Assembly: GCA_900555045.1 (NCBI GenBank)
Contig: USJW01000085.1
Location: 1-21,457, forward strand
DNA from: an uncultured Clostridium sp.
GTDB taxonomy: Bacteria; Bacillota; Clostridia; Lachnospirales; Lachnospiraceae
Length of the DNA: 21,457 nucleotides
Direction of reading: 5' to 3'
In this document: positions 6,429-14,516 of the stretch, one piece after another
How positions within the stretch are numbered: the stretch's first letter is position 1
How the letters are laid out: the number at the start of each line of letters is the position of its first letter
The notes under the pieces: generated by a model
What the model saw: the letters and a program-made list of their open reading frames with translations, nothing else
What the model was told of the DNA's origin: nothing
Databases searched by the model: none
Made by a program: the position numbers and the translations under genes

Positions 6429-8375
6429 ATGATTGATTTAAAAGATTTAGAACAAAACGCTTTGGATATTTTGGCCTTTGACGGCGATGTGCGCGACACG
6501 CTGGCCGAGTTTCGCCGTGCCTGGGGCGAACAGGTCCCGGCTTTGCTGGGGGAACGGTTTGAGGCGGTAAGCCTGCAATATATGCCCTTGCCCCATGAGA
6601 AGGGCGTACAGGCGCTGGGGCAGGAGCTGACCGCCTGGGGCTGGGGTCTCTATGACTTTGACGAGGAGGATGAGTATGCCTTTGTCCTCATTTCAGAGAC
6701 GGAACGTGATGTCTTTGAAGCTCAATGCCGCAGGGAGGGCCACTACTTCAGACAGATGAAGCAGCCCCGGCGCAAGTGGGGGCAGCCAGCAAAGGAGCAA
6801 GACCCCGGACAGCTTATGCCCTGTGAAAAATATGTCCTGTCGTCTGAGGAGTATAATTACTTTTTCAACTCCCTGTCGGGGGACTTTGCAGCGGGAGAGT
6901 GGAGACGCGGCAGTGATGAAAAATGGCGGGGCGGATGCGTGGCAGACCTGCGCCATCGACCGCCCCGGGTAACCCGGGACAAGAGTCTGACCAATTTCGG
7001 AGGCATCCGCTATTCGCCGGAAACGGGGCTTTACGCCGCAACCTCCGCCCGGGGAACGACCGGCAAGGTGCTGGTGAATCGAAACCCGGCCAACCTCAAC
7101 TGGTTTGAGCCCTCCCCCGTCAGATACGACGGCCCGCCCCAGACCCTGGTGTGGTGGGGGAATACTCTCTGGGCGGGCGACACCTGTAACGTCACCCGGA
7201 TTGAAATGACGGAGCGTGGCACCCGGAAGGATGTGCAGAACTGGGAGCTGCCCAAGGACGATTGTATGCTTCCGCATCCTTACTGCATCGTGCCCGATGG
7301 CCTGGGTCGGGTCTATTTTTCCAACGAATGGCGTGACGGGAAAATCTATAAATGGGAAAACGGTCAGGTTGCGGAGCACCCTTTCCATCTTGACGGCTAT
7401 GACCATCTCTCCGAGGCGGTTCCCGTCCCGGGCAACGGGCACGTCTACATGATTCACATGGTCGGCGGCAAGAGGGTAACGGACAACCTGCTGGAGCTGG
7501 ACATGGACACCGGACGCTGCCGCATTGCGGCCCTCCCAGGTATGGGCGAGGGGCTGAGTCTGCGCTGGTTTACCGGGGACTGGCTGCTGGTCCAGGGCAA
7601 CGGCGAAGTGCTCTCAGATGACCTCGCCCAGTTGGTCAATGTCGCCACCCGGGAGGTACTCCGCATCCGTCCGCAGATGTTCGGCGGGGAGAAGCTGCAG
7701 CACATTGGCATGACGACCGACGGCGCCGTGGTTCTGGTCACCCGTGGAACCGGTGGAGTGCAGATATTCCGCTACCCAGCAGACTTCTGGGAGTTTCTGC
7801 GCACGGCAGGCAAGCCCAAAAAGCTGGAGCCATGGCGGGAGTATCCGTCCTCTTACCCGGATATTCCCTTTGCGCTGACGCCGCCCTTCCCACGCAGGTA
7901 TCGTATGAAAAAGACCGGCGAGCCGACATTGAAGTTCAAAAACTTCAACTTTAAGCTGGCAGTCACACAGGTGCTGATGTATGAAAAGCATCTGTTAAAG
8001 CCGGAGTTCGACATTTATGAGTTCTCCAAGGAATATACCGGCCGCAGGATTGACCCACAAAATGAGGGGTATGAGGATATGATTCCTGAGGCGGCAGAGT
8101 GGTTCCACCGTTATCCCATCCCGGCGCGGCTGGCCCCGGAGCTCACGGAAATCAACATGGATGGCGGCGATGACATTAACTGCCAGCTTGCTCCTCAATG
8201 GGACGGGGAGGATGATTTGTTTAGCCTGGACGCTTTGGAGGAGGCAGAGGTACGGCAGTTTCCCAATCTGAAACGTGCTTCCATCTTTACCTCCAACGAG
8301 CAGGCGGTGGTGCCGGTGCTGCGAAACTGTGGTGTGGAGGTGGTCAATGCCTATGATGTGCCCTTTGAAGTATAG
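6429..8375 (+). CDS. Predicted beta-propeller protein with DUF6892-like C-terminal domain
   Basis: This is a 648-residue soluble protein with no signal peptide or membrane segment. Residues 1-150 form an acidic N-terminal region I cannot name. About 188-455 show repeated strand-rich units of NHL/SMP-30-like appearance (GLYAATSARGTTGKVLV, GLGRVYFSNEWRDGKIYKW, DGAVVLVTRGTGGVQIF), consistent with a beta-propeller. About 501-648 (from LKFKNFNFKLAVTQVLMYEK) resemble the DUF6892 family as I remember it. I choose ATG 6429 because GGAGGAGG (6417-6424) precedes it. An in-frame ATG at 6345 lacks an RBS and would add 28 odd residues running through a palindrome. It is the first of four or five co-directional genes without known functions. 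The role is unknown; the layout suggests a binding scaffold rather than an enzyme. Confidence 0.75.
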   Translation: MIDLKDLEQNALDILAFDGDVRDTLAEFRRAWGEQVPALLGERFEAVSLQYMPLPHEKGVQALGQELTAWGWGLYDFDEEDEYAFVLISETERDVFEAQCRREGHYFRQMKQPRRKWGQPAKEQDPGQLMPCEKYVLSSEEYNYFFNSLSGDFAAGEWRRGSDEKWRGGCVADLRHRPPRVTRDKSLTNFGGIRYSPETGLYAATSARGTTGKVLVNRNPANLNWFEPSPVRYDGPPQTLVWWGNTLWAGDTCNVTRIEMTERGTRKDVQNWELPKDDCMLPHPYCIVPDGLGRVYFSNEWRDGKIYKWENGQVAEHPFHLDGYDHLSEAVPVPGNGHVYMIHMVGGKRVTDNLLELDMDTGRCRIAALPGMGEGLSLRWFTGDWLLVQGNGEVLSDDLAQLVNVATREVLRIRPQMFGGEKLQHIGMTTDGAVVLVTRGTGGVQIFRYPADFWEFLRTAGKPKKLEPWREYPSSYPDIPFALTPPFPRRYRMKKTGEPTLKFKNFNFKLAVTQVLMYEKHLLKPEFDIYEFSKEYTGRRIDPQNEGYEDMIPEAAEWFHRYPIPARLAPELTEINMDGGDDINCQLAPQWDGEDDLFSLDALEEAEVRQFPNLKRASIFTSNEQAVVPVLRNCGVEVVNAYDVPFEV

Positions 8376-8457
8376 TACGTATGATTGGCAGAAGACGGCA
8401 GAGACAGGTTTGACGAAAAAATTGCAGACTGGAGCGAACCAGCAGAAAGGAAATTAT

Positions 8458-8754
8458 ATGGGAACCGGATATGCGCAAATCTACAACTATGTCATGATTG
8501 ACAGTATCAACGGCAATCCAATGAAAGCGTTTCATGTTGAGAAAAGCAAAAAGAAAAAGGGCCTATTGGCGCCCCGGGTGGAAATTGTTTTTCTTTCTCC
8601 GGGTACCTATGAGATAAAAGCCCACGGAAAGACCTATCAAAAAACGCCGGGGGTTATCACCGCAGAAATGGAAGCGGGAAAATATTATTGCCTGGGAGCA
8701 GATGAAGATGGGCTTTTTCTGGAAGAACGGTCTTATGAATGGACACAGAAATAA
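8458..8754 (+). CDS. Small hypothetical beta-rich protein
   Basis: This 98-residue protein (MGTGYAQIYNYVMI...) alternates hydrophobic residues in a beta pattern. It has a PGTYEI turn followed by a MEAGKYYCLGADEDG segment, reminiscent of small PEGA- or DUF2846-like sandwich domains, though the match is loose. AAAGGA (8446-8451) precedes the ATG at 8458. A longer frame reading back into the previous gene is unlikely. There is no signal peptide or membrane helix. It lies 83 bases after the propeller gene and 34 before the next, so it is probably co-transcribed. I do not recognise the family. Confidence 0.65.
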   Translation: MGTGYAQIYNYVMIDSINGNPMKAFHVEKSKKKKGLLAPRVEIVFLSPGTYEIKAHGKTYQKTPGVITAEMEAGKYYCLGADEDGLFLEERSYEWTQK

Positions 8755-8788
8755 ACGTATGTGATTTACAACAGGGAGGGACATTATT

Positions 8789-9274
8789 ATGGGACTTTTC
8801 AGTAAGCTATTCAAGGGACCAGAGGTGGATCAGGCGAAGAGTGATGCCAATCGAAAGAAGATGAGGGCTCTGTTTAACCAGGTGGTAGAAAACGGCGACA
8901 GCTATCAGATCCTTTTTGGTTACACGGAGGACGTAAAGATGTTCAACTATGGTCTGGTGCGTGGAAGCAAGACGAAAATCGGAAACCTCATTGTGGGCTG
9001 GAATGAGGATACCATGACCATCGTGGTGGTGCCTACCGTTCCCGATTTATCCGGCTGTGGCGATCCGGTGTATTACCGCCGCTCTGAAATCCACAAGGCA
9101 TACCAGAACAAGTATCCCGTGGACGCGTTTATCATCTACCCCAACCGAAAAGGTTACATCGGCATCCGCGTCTATGAATGGCTGGATGATGAATCGGTGT
9201 ACATCTATGTTTCCCAGCCGGAGGAAGTAAAGGCATTTACAAACTTCTTTATGACCAAGTTTAAGACGAAGTAG
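8789..9274 (+). CDS. Hypothetical protein, 161 residues
   Basis: The protein opens with MGLFSKLFKGPEVDQAK, a short amphipathic start common to small cytosolic accessory proteins, and continues with mixed alpha/beta sequence. There is no signal peptide, no membrane segment, and only one cysteine. CAGGGAGGG lies upstream of the ATG at a good distance. It follows the 98-residue gene closely and precedes the DUF1266 gene, within the same presumed operon. I see no catalytic motif and do not recognise the family. Dependence on its neighbours is an inference from position only. Confidence 0.7.
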   Translation: MGLFSKLFKGPEVDQAKSDANRKKMRALFNQVVENGDSYQILFGYTEDVKMFNYGLVRGSKTKIGNLIVGWNEDTMTIVVVPTVPDLSGCGDPVYYRRSEIHKAYQNKYPVDAFIIYPNRKGYIGIRVYEWLDDESVYIYVSQPEEVKAFTNFFMTKFKTK

Positions 9275-9286
9275 GGGGAGGGTAAA

Positions 9287-9390
9287 ATGCCCTGGGAGGC
9301 TTGAAGCGGCTGATTTTCCGCAAGAAAAAGCCCACCGCCTGGCATTCCCTTCCGCCGGATATGGAAAATACTTACAAGGAGGAGAATTGA
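9287..9390 (+). pseudogene. Tiny ORF with apparent frameshift, or coupled TTG-start peptide
   Basis: A good RBS (GGGGAGGG) precedes ATG 9287, but this frame stops after MPWEA at 9302-9304. Shifted by one base, a TTG at 9301 opens LKRLIFRKKKPTAWHSLPPD and continues to a TGA ending at 9390. Joined, the two read as a single basic peptide of about 34 residues with an XFKRLIFRKKK-type start. Either a single-base change broke a small gene, or the second part restarts at the overlapping TTGA. The region is too short to decide. Confidence 0.35.
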
Positions 9391-9393
9391 GCA

Positions 9394-10554
9394 ATGTTTG
9401 ATTTGGACGAGATGATGAAGCGGGCGCAGGCTGCCAGTGACGCAGCCTCCAGGCAGCTTCATGAATCAATGGAAAAGAGTCGGAAGATTGCGGAGCAAAT
9501 GCAATCGGACGTGGAAAAAGAGGAGTCAGCCAATCAGCAGCGCCAGGTGGAAATCCTGGGCCAGATGTTCACCCCGGAGACTATGGCTCAGATGGCGGAC
9601 AACCAGGATCAGATTCAGGCGGAGGTGGCCCGTCAGGTGGCGGACTGCGCCGCTCTGGGTGTGGAGGGTATGATGGGGCAGCTCTTTGGCGAGGACATGG
9701 GGGTGATTGCCGCCGCCTTAGAGACTTTGTCCATGGAAGAGGACGAGGACGGCGAAGCTATGGAAGATGAGGAACGGGAGTTCGATCTGGCGCTGGAACA
9801 GGAGCTTTATCATATTCTGGAGGAAAAGCTGTCCGGGCTGGACGCTCTGCCGGAACCGGAGCCGGTTTTCTATGACAGAGACGATGCCCGCTGGAGCCGG
9901 TTCGGAATCCTGTTATCCGGCATTATTTCCATGCTGAACGGCCACGAATTGGACGGCATGGACGTGGAGGAGCATATTCCCGTCATGGAGCAGCGTATTG
10001 TCTCCCTGGTGCGTCGCTCCTGGGGCATAAATGGCCGGAGTGAGCTGCTGGATACGATCCGCTATCTGATGCAGGAGGGCTATGTATTGCGCTATCAGCT
10101 CTACTGTGAGGCAGAAACACCGGAGGCACTGCTGGTAGAAGACGTGGACGAGGAGGAACGGGATTCAATCTGCCGGGGCTGGCGATTCGTTCAGCACTTC
10201 AAGGACCAGTATCACCCCAACTTCTTGCTGGGCTGGGATGTAGGCCGTGCGGCTATGCTGGCCCGTTGGGGCTGCTATCTTGGGTGGCTCACTGAGGGAG
10301 AGGCTGTAGGCATTTTGTGGGAACTTTCCCAAAAGGTGGTTCGGGGGTTGCATAGCTGGCGGGAATTCGCTCGGTCCTATCTGTTCGGGGGTCTGATGTG
10401 GAAACTGCTGTGCGGTGATACGGCTGCGGAAAGTTATCTCAGCTATCTGGCAGACGCTGCCACTGATTTGCTCACTGGAAAAGCGGAAGATAACGAGGGA
10501 CAGTGGAAAGATTGCCCTTGGCCGGAGGCCTGTAGGATGGGTTTTCAAATCTGA
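9394..10554 (+). CDS. DUF1266-domain protein
   Basis: The 386-residue protein has two parts. Residues 1 to about 150 are helical and acidic, rich in Met, Gln and Glu, with a heptad-like start (DEMMKRAQAASDAASRQLHE) and a strongly acidic linker near 115-130. The C-terminal half matches the DUF1266 family pattern, known from E. coli YbeR/YbeU. It has WGINGRSELLDTIRYLMQEG, then GWDVGRAAMLARWGCYLGWL (W281, R285), then SWREFARSYLFGGLMWK. DUF1266 has no established biochemical activity that I can cite. AAGGAGGAG (9376-9384) sets the ATG at 9394. It is the last gene of the accessory block; the second copy of the duplicated terminator follows 99 bases after its stop. Confidence 0.8.
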   Translation: MFDLDEMMKRAQAASDAASRQLHESMEKSRKIAEQMQSDVEKEESANQQRQVEILGQMFTPETMAQMADNQDQIQAEVARQVADCAALGVEGMMGQLFGEDMGVIAAALETLSMEEDEDGEAMEDEEREFDLALEQELYHILEEKLSGLDALPEPEPVFYDRDDARWSRFGILLSGIISMLNGHELDGMDVEEHIPVMEQRIVSLVRRSWGINGRSELLDTIRYLMQEGYVLRYQLYCEAETPEALLVEDVDEEERDSICRGWRFVQHFKDQYHPNFLLGWDVGRAAMLARWGCYLGWLTEGEAVGILWELSQKVVRGLHSWREFARSYLFGGLMWKLLCGDTAAESYLSYLADAATDLLTGKAEDNEGQWKDCPWPEACRMGFQI

Positions 10555-10650
10555 TATGCTGTACTGCCATCGAATACACGGAGACGCCTGAAAAGATACA
10601 GCTTTTAAAATGATCGCACCAAAGAAAAAAGGGTTATGAAAAAAATAAAC

Positions 10651-10702
10651 ATCGGCGCTGTCTGGTTTCCAGAATTGGAGACCGGACAGCGCCTTTGTTT
10701 TT
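10651..10702 (+). repeat. 52-bp direct repeat, right copy
   Basis: This is the exact copy of 5314-5365. It marks the right edge of the 5.3-kb accessory block. Between the DUF1266 stop (10554) and this repeat, 10555-10650 contains nothing I can identify. Confidence 0.9.
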
Positions 10703-10704
10703 TT
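10654..10704 (+). terminator. Intrinsic terminator after the DUF1266 gene (copy 2)
   Basis: The same 17-bp stem (10654-10670 with 10677-10693) and AGAATT loop occur here, followed by TTTG and seven T residues. It can end the accessory-block transcript. Before any insertion it would have been the terminator separating rnfB from the sigma-54 activator gene. Confidence 0.93.
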
Positions 10705-10723
10705 CGCTCGTTTCTGATATAAT
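10695..10723 (+). promoter_or_regulatory. Extended -10 promoter for the sigma-54 activator gene
   Basis: TATAAT at 10718-10723 is preceded by TG one base upstream (TGATATAAT), an extended -10. A weak -35, TTGTTT (10695-10700), sits 17 bp upstream, inside the T-tract of the terminator repeat. Transcription should begin near 10730, about 108 bases before the TTG start of the activator. Confidence 0.7.
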
Positions 10724-10837
10724 GAGAAACAGCAGTTAAATTTGGACGGATGGTGCGGGCGCTGGAAGGCCAGCGTGGCGCCTTTGACTGACAATGGGGA
10801 TTGGTATGCAGCACAGCAGAATGACAGGGGGATTAAT

Positions 10838-12964
10838 TTGAAACGGATTGCGGTTATTGCTTATGACAAGAGGGCGGGAATCTTCCATGCGGGGCAGCTG
10901 GAGCGGCTGTTTGACAAGCGGGTGGAGGCGTTTTCCATGGATGTGTCGTATATCCTGGAGCATGGTGTGAGGAGGGCGGATCTGTACTGTATCACGACGG
11001 ACGCCATGGAGAAGCTCCCGGATTTCCATGCGCAGGTGGAGTGTGACGTGCCGATTGTGATGCTGAATGTCACATTTTCCCACGATATACTGAATCAGCT
11101 GAGCCTGATTCCCGCCGGCACGGATGTCCTGCTGGTAAATTTAAATGAGCCGATGGCGCAGGAGGCGATCACAAGGCTCACTCAGCTGGGGGCCAGCCAT
11201 ATTAACTATATTCCGTTTTATCCCGGGGCGGACCCCAGGCTGGCGGTGGGGATACAGTATGCGATTACGCCGGATGAGCGGCGTTTTGTGCCGGAGGGAA
11301 TCCCTAATGTAATCGATGTGGGCCAGAGGCAGATGGACAGCGCAACCCTGGTGGAGATTGCGCTGCGGCTCAAGATGTATGACATGTGGGAGAAGCGCAG
11401 CTGGCAGGCACACCTTGCCTCCATCGCGTCCAACAGCTATAATTTTGACGAGCTGTTCGGCCGTTCCCTGCGCCTGGAGTCCAGCTTCCAGAGCCTGATT
11501 GATATCATGGACATCGGAATCCTGGGAATCAATGAGCAGGGGGCGGTGTTTATCTGGAATAAGAAGGCGGAGGCAATTACAGGCAGGGATTTGTCCGACG
11601 CAATCGGGCAGCAGTATCAGAATCTTTTCCCCTATATTCCCTTTGAGGAGTGTCAGAAGACTTTTAAGAAAATTGATGCCAGGCTCATAAAAATCAACCA
11701 GGTGCCTGTCTCCGTGGGCATTTATCCGATCAATCACAACCACAAAAATATGGGGTTCCTTGCAGTGCTCCAGCACTTCGGCGAGGAGGAGGAAAAACAG
11801 CACAAAATCCGAAACCAGCTGCTCAACAAGGGCCACGCGGCAAAATATACCTTTGATAATATTGTCGGAGTCAGCCCGGCGATTGAGCGGGTAAAGGAGA
11901 TCGCTGAGAAGATGGCGAAAACCAGGGCGGCGATCCTGATTACAGGGGAGAGCGGCACCGGTAAGGAGCTGTTTGCCCAGGCGATTCACAACGCATCGGA
12001 CCGAAAGAACGAGACGTTTATCGCGCTAAACTGCGCGGCGCTGCCGGAGAACCTTCTGGAAAGCGAGCTGTTCGGCTACGTGGACGGGGCCTTCACCGGT
12101 GCAAAAAAGGGCGGAAAGCTGGGACTGTTTGAGTTTGCACACAAGGGAACCCTGTTCCTGGACGAGGTGGAGGGCATGAGCCCCATGCTTCAGGTTAAGC
12201 TTTTGCGGGTAATCCAGGAGCATGAGGTGATGCGCCTGGGAGATACCAGGCTGATCTCCATCGACGTGCGGATTATCGCAGCCACCAACCGCAACCTGGA
12301 ACAGCTCGTGATGGACGGCGAGTTCCGGGAAGATCTCTATTACCGGCTCAATACGCTTCCGATCAATCTGCCGCCGCTGCGGGAACGGGTCCAGGACATT
12401 CTTCCGCTGGTGGAGATGTTCGCTAAGGAAAACGGATCCTCCTTTCAGCTCTCGGATCCGGTCAGGCAGGCGCTTCAGAGCCATTATTGGCGGGGGAATG
12501 TGAGAGAGCTCAAGAACTTTGCCGACTATTTTTCATTTCTGGACAAGCCGGTGATCGAGTATGAGGACCTGCCGCCGGGATTTTTCAGCAACATGGCGCA
12601 GCAGGACGAAAAATCCAGGGAACAGCCGGCCGGTGTGCGGCGGCGGGCGCCCTCTTCGCCGGATCCGGGGGATCCGATCCTTTCCGGGTTTAAGAATCTG
12701 GCCGGAATGAGGGAGGAGGCGTACCGTTTTGTCCTGGAAACCATTAGGGAGTACAACCGCCGGAGGAAGGCGATCGGGAGAGAGGAGCTGGCCCGGTGCG
12801 GTAGGGATCGGAATCTGGCTCTGTCCGTCTATGAGATAAGGGAGATGATGTCTTGCCTGAAGGAGGGCGGCTATATCACGGTTCAAAAGGGAAGAGGGGG
12901 AAGCAGAATCACTGAGCGCGGACAATATGTGCTTGAGAAGCTCCCAAACAAATTAAATGGCTGA
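10838..12964 (+). CDS. PrpR-type sigma-54-dependent transcriptional activator
   Basis: This 708-residue enhancer-binding protein has four parts. A PrpR_N-type sensor domain spans about 1-170 (KRIAVIAYDKRAG onward). A PAS domain spans about 205-310 (LIDIMDIGILGINEQGAVFI). An AAA+ domain spans about 345-570, with Walker A GESGTGKE (370-377), the sigma-54-contacting GAFTGA (417-422) and Walker B around D442/E443. The C-terminus is a winged-helix-like segment (REELARCGRDRNLALSVYEI) instead of a Fis helix. I choose TTG 10838 because AGGGGG precedes it by six bases and PrpR_N begins immediately; an upstream TTG at 10742 has no RBS. It lies directly upstream of a -24/-12 promoter and so probably controls the following operon. 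The effector is unknown, likely the transported compound or a product of it. Confidence 0.92.
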   Translation: MKRIAVIAYDKRAGIFHAGQLERLFDKRVEAFSMDVSYILEHGVRRADLYCITTDAMEKLPDFHAQVECDVPIVMLNVTFSHDILNQLSLIPAGTDVLLVNLNEPMAQEAITRLTQLGASHINYIPFYPGADPRLAVGIQYAITPDERRFVPEGIPNVIDVGQRQMDSATLVEIALRLKMYDMWEKRSWQAHLASIASNSYNFDELFGRSLRLESSFQSLIDIMDIGILGINEQGAVFIWNKKAEAITGRDLSDAIGQQYQNLFPYIPFEECQKTFKKIDARLIKINQVPVSVGIYPINHNHKNMGFLAVLQHFGEEEEKQHKIRNQLLNKGHAAKYTFDNIVGVSPAIERVKEIAEKMAKTRAAILITGESGTGKELFAQAIHNASDRKNETFIALNCAALPENLLESELFGYVDGAFTGAKKGGKLGLFEFAHKGTLFLDEVEGMSPMLQVKLLRVIQEHEVMRLGDTRLISIDVRIIAATNRNLEQLVMDGEFREDLYYRLNTLPINLPPLRERVQDILPLVEMFAKENGSSFQLSDPVRQALQSHYWRGNVRELKNFADYFSFLDKPVIEYEDLPPGFFSNMAQQDEKSREQPAGVRRRAPSSPDPGDPILSGFKNLAGMREEAYRFVLETIREYNRRRKAIGREELARCGRDRNLALSVYEIREMMSCLKEGGYITVQKGRGGSRITERGQYVLEKLPNKLNG

Positions 12965-12976
12965 GTAATGGCTTTT

Positions 12977-13025
12977 AATGGCTGATTTATGGTTGAAAAA
13001 AGCGACCATAAATCAGCCATTTTGC
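12977..13025 (+). terminator. Terminator after the sigma-54 activator gene
   Basis: A perfect 17-bp inverted repeat (AATGGCTGATTTATGGT, 12977-12993, with 13005-13021) has an 11-base loop and is followed by a short T-rich tail (TTTTGCTT). It lies 12 bases after the stop codon. AATGGCT occurs two further times just before the stem. Confidence 0.8.
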
Positions 13026-13136
13026 TTGATGGACCGCATGAGAGGGGGGAGCAGGCAGCACTGTTAAAAAAAAATCAGGCTGAAAAATGACGATAATATG
13101 AGGTGTCGCGGAAAATAGTGAAGCAATTTTTTGAAA

Positions 13137-13153
13137 TTGGCACGGAAATTGCT
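13137..13153 (+). promoter_or_regulatory. Sigma-54 (-24/-12) promoter of the transporter operon
   Basis: TTGGCACGGAAATTGCT matches the sigma-54 consensus TGGCAC-N5-TTGCW, with GG (13139-13140) and GC (13151-13152) separated by exactly ten bases. Transcription would start near 13164, giving a leader of about 76 bases before the transporter ATG. The gene immediately upstream encodes a sigma-54 activator with GAFTGA. I could not find a convincing paired activator-binding site in 13026-13136. Confidence 0.94.
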
Positions 13154-13239
13154 AATTATATTGGTACAAAGCGTTTCATATATTATCCGGAGAATGTAGA
13201 AACAGCGAAAATGAGTAGTGTATACGAAGGAGGTTCTAC

Positions 13240-14496
13240 ATGACTGAACAGAAAAAGACACAGAGTGTCTGGAAGAGTTACAGATTTCCTATTTTGCTGA
13301 TTTCTTCGATTGTAATTGGTTCCATTATCGGCCTTGTTATGGGGGAAAAGGCCACTGTTTTAAAGCCGTTTGGCGACATCTTCCTGAACCTTATGTTTAC
13401 TGCGATTGTACCGCTTGTGTTTGCCACCATTGCAAGCGCAATCGGCAACATGATGAACATGAAGCGGCTGGGCAAGATCTTATCCAGCCTGCTGGCAGTA
13501 TTTGTGGTGACGGGGTTAATTGCAGGAGTGATCATTATCTGTCTTGTGACCGTATATCCGCCGGCAGCGGGCGTCAATATACCGATGGAAGCGGTGGGGG
13601 AGATCGAGCACGTGAAGCTGTCGGACGCCATTGTCAATGCATTGACGGTCAACGACTTTTCGGCGCTGCTCTCACGCCAGAATATGCTTCCCCTGATCAT
13701 TTTCTCCATTATATTTGGATTCTGCATCAGCGCCTGCGGCGGCAAGGACAGCGCAGTGGGACAGGTTGTGAATAACCTGGCAGATATCATGATGAAGATC
13801 GTCAACATCATCATGATGTACGCCCCCATCGGCCTCGGCGCATATTTTGCAAATCTGATCGGCGAATTTGGCCCGAACCTGTTGGGCGCCTACGGGAGAG
13901 CGATGCTGGTGTACTACCCGGTGTGCGCTGCATATTTTGTCATTTTCTTTTCACTGTATGCGTACTGGGCGGCGGGCAAGGATGGGTTCAAACGGATGTG
14001 GAAGTTCATCCTTCCCCCCGCGGCGACCTCCATTGCCACCCAGAGTTCGGTCGCCACTCTTCCGGTTAACCTGGACGCGGCAAAGAACATCGGCGTTCCC
14101 AAAGATATCCGTGAGATTGTGCTTCCTCTGGGAGCAACCATGCATATGGACGGCACGATCTTCTCAACACTGCTTAAGATTGCGTTCCTGTTCGGCATAT
14201 TCGGCAAGCCGTTCACCGGCATCGGAACCTTTGCCTCCGCTCTTCTGATTGCAATTATGTCCGGCGTTGTCATGTCCGGTGTCCCCGGCGGCGGCCTGAT
14301 CGGAGAGATGCTGATCGTCAGCCTTTACGGGTTCCCAGCAGAAGCGTTTCCGATTATTGCAACAATCGGCTTCCTGGTAGACCCTCCGGGCACATGCATC
14401 AATGCCACCGGCGATACGATCGCATCCATGATGGTATCCAAACTGGTGGAGGGTAAGGACTGGCTGAAAATGAATCTGACTAAGGACGAGACATAA
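13240..14496 (+). CDS. DAACS-family Na+ symporter, probably for a neutral amino acid
   Basis: This 418-residue membrane protein belongs to the dicarboxylate/amino acid:cation symporter family (GltP, SstT, DctA, GltPh). It has the hairpin-1 serine motif (TQSSVATLP), a variant of the NMDGT sodium motif (HMDGT, His302-Thr306), hairpin 2 (SGVPGGG) and the helix-8 motif NATGD (Asn388-Asp392). Aligned by eye to GltPh, the amine-binding Asp394 is kept (Asp381), but the side-chain-carboxylate-binding Arg397 is Gly384. That pattern points to a neutral amino acid or similar amine rather than glutamate, aspartate or a dicarboxylate. AAGGAGG (13227-13233) precedes the ATG. It is the first gene after the sigma-54 promoter. 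Confidence 0.9.
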   Translation: MTEQKKTQSVWKSYRFPILLISSIVIGSIIGLVMGEKATVLKPFGDIFLNLMFTAIVPLVFATIASAIGNMMNMKRLGKILSSLLAVFVVTGLIAGVIIICLVTVYPPAAGVNIPMEAVGEIEHVKLSDAIVNALTVNDFSALLSRQNMLPLIIFSIIFGFCISACGGKDSAVGQVVNNLADIMMKIVNIIMMYAPIGLGAYFANLIGEFGPNLLGAYGRAMLVYYPVCAAYFVIFFSLYAYWAAGKDGFKRMWKFILPPAATSIATQSSVATLPVNLDAAKNIGVPKDIREIVLPLGATMHMDGTIFSTLLKIAFLFGIFGKPFTGIGTFASALLIAIMSGVVMSGVPGGGLIGEMLIVSLYGFPAEAFPIIATIGFLVDPPGTCINATGDTIASMMVSKLVEGKDWLKMNLTKDET

Positions 14497-14516
14497 CAGG
14501 AATTAAAGGAGAAAGA

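Noticed and set aside
5366..10702. Naming the accessory block an integrative element or IS-composite transposon
   Set aside because: No integrase, transposase or terminal repeats typical of those elements; only the duplicated terminator supports insertion.
11141..11989. 282-codon antisense frame inside the sigma-54 activator gene
   Set aside because: Shadow of a gene with clear domains on the other strand; no start context.
13064..13261. Minus-strand frame over the sigma-54 promoter region
   Set aside because: AT-rich chance frame without RBS, overlapping the promoter and the transporter start.
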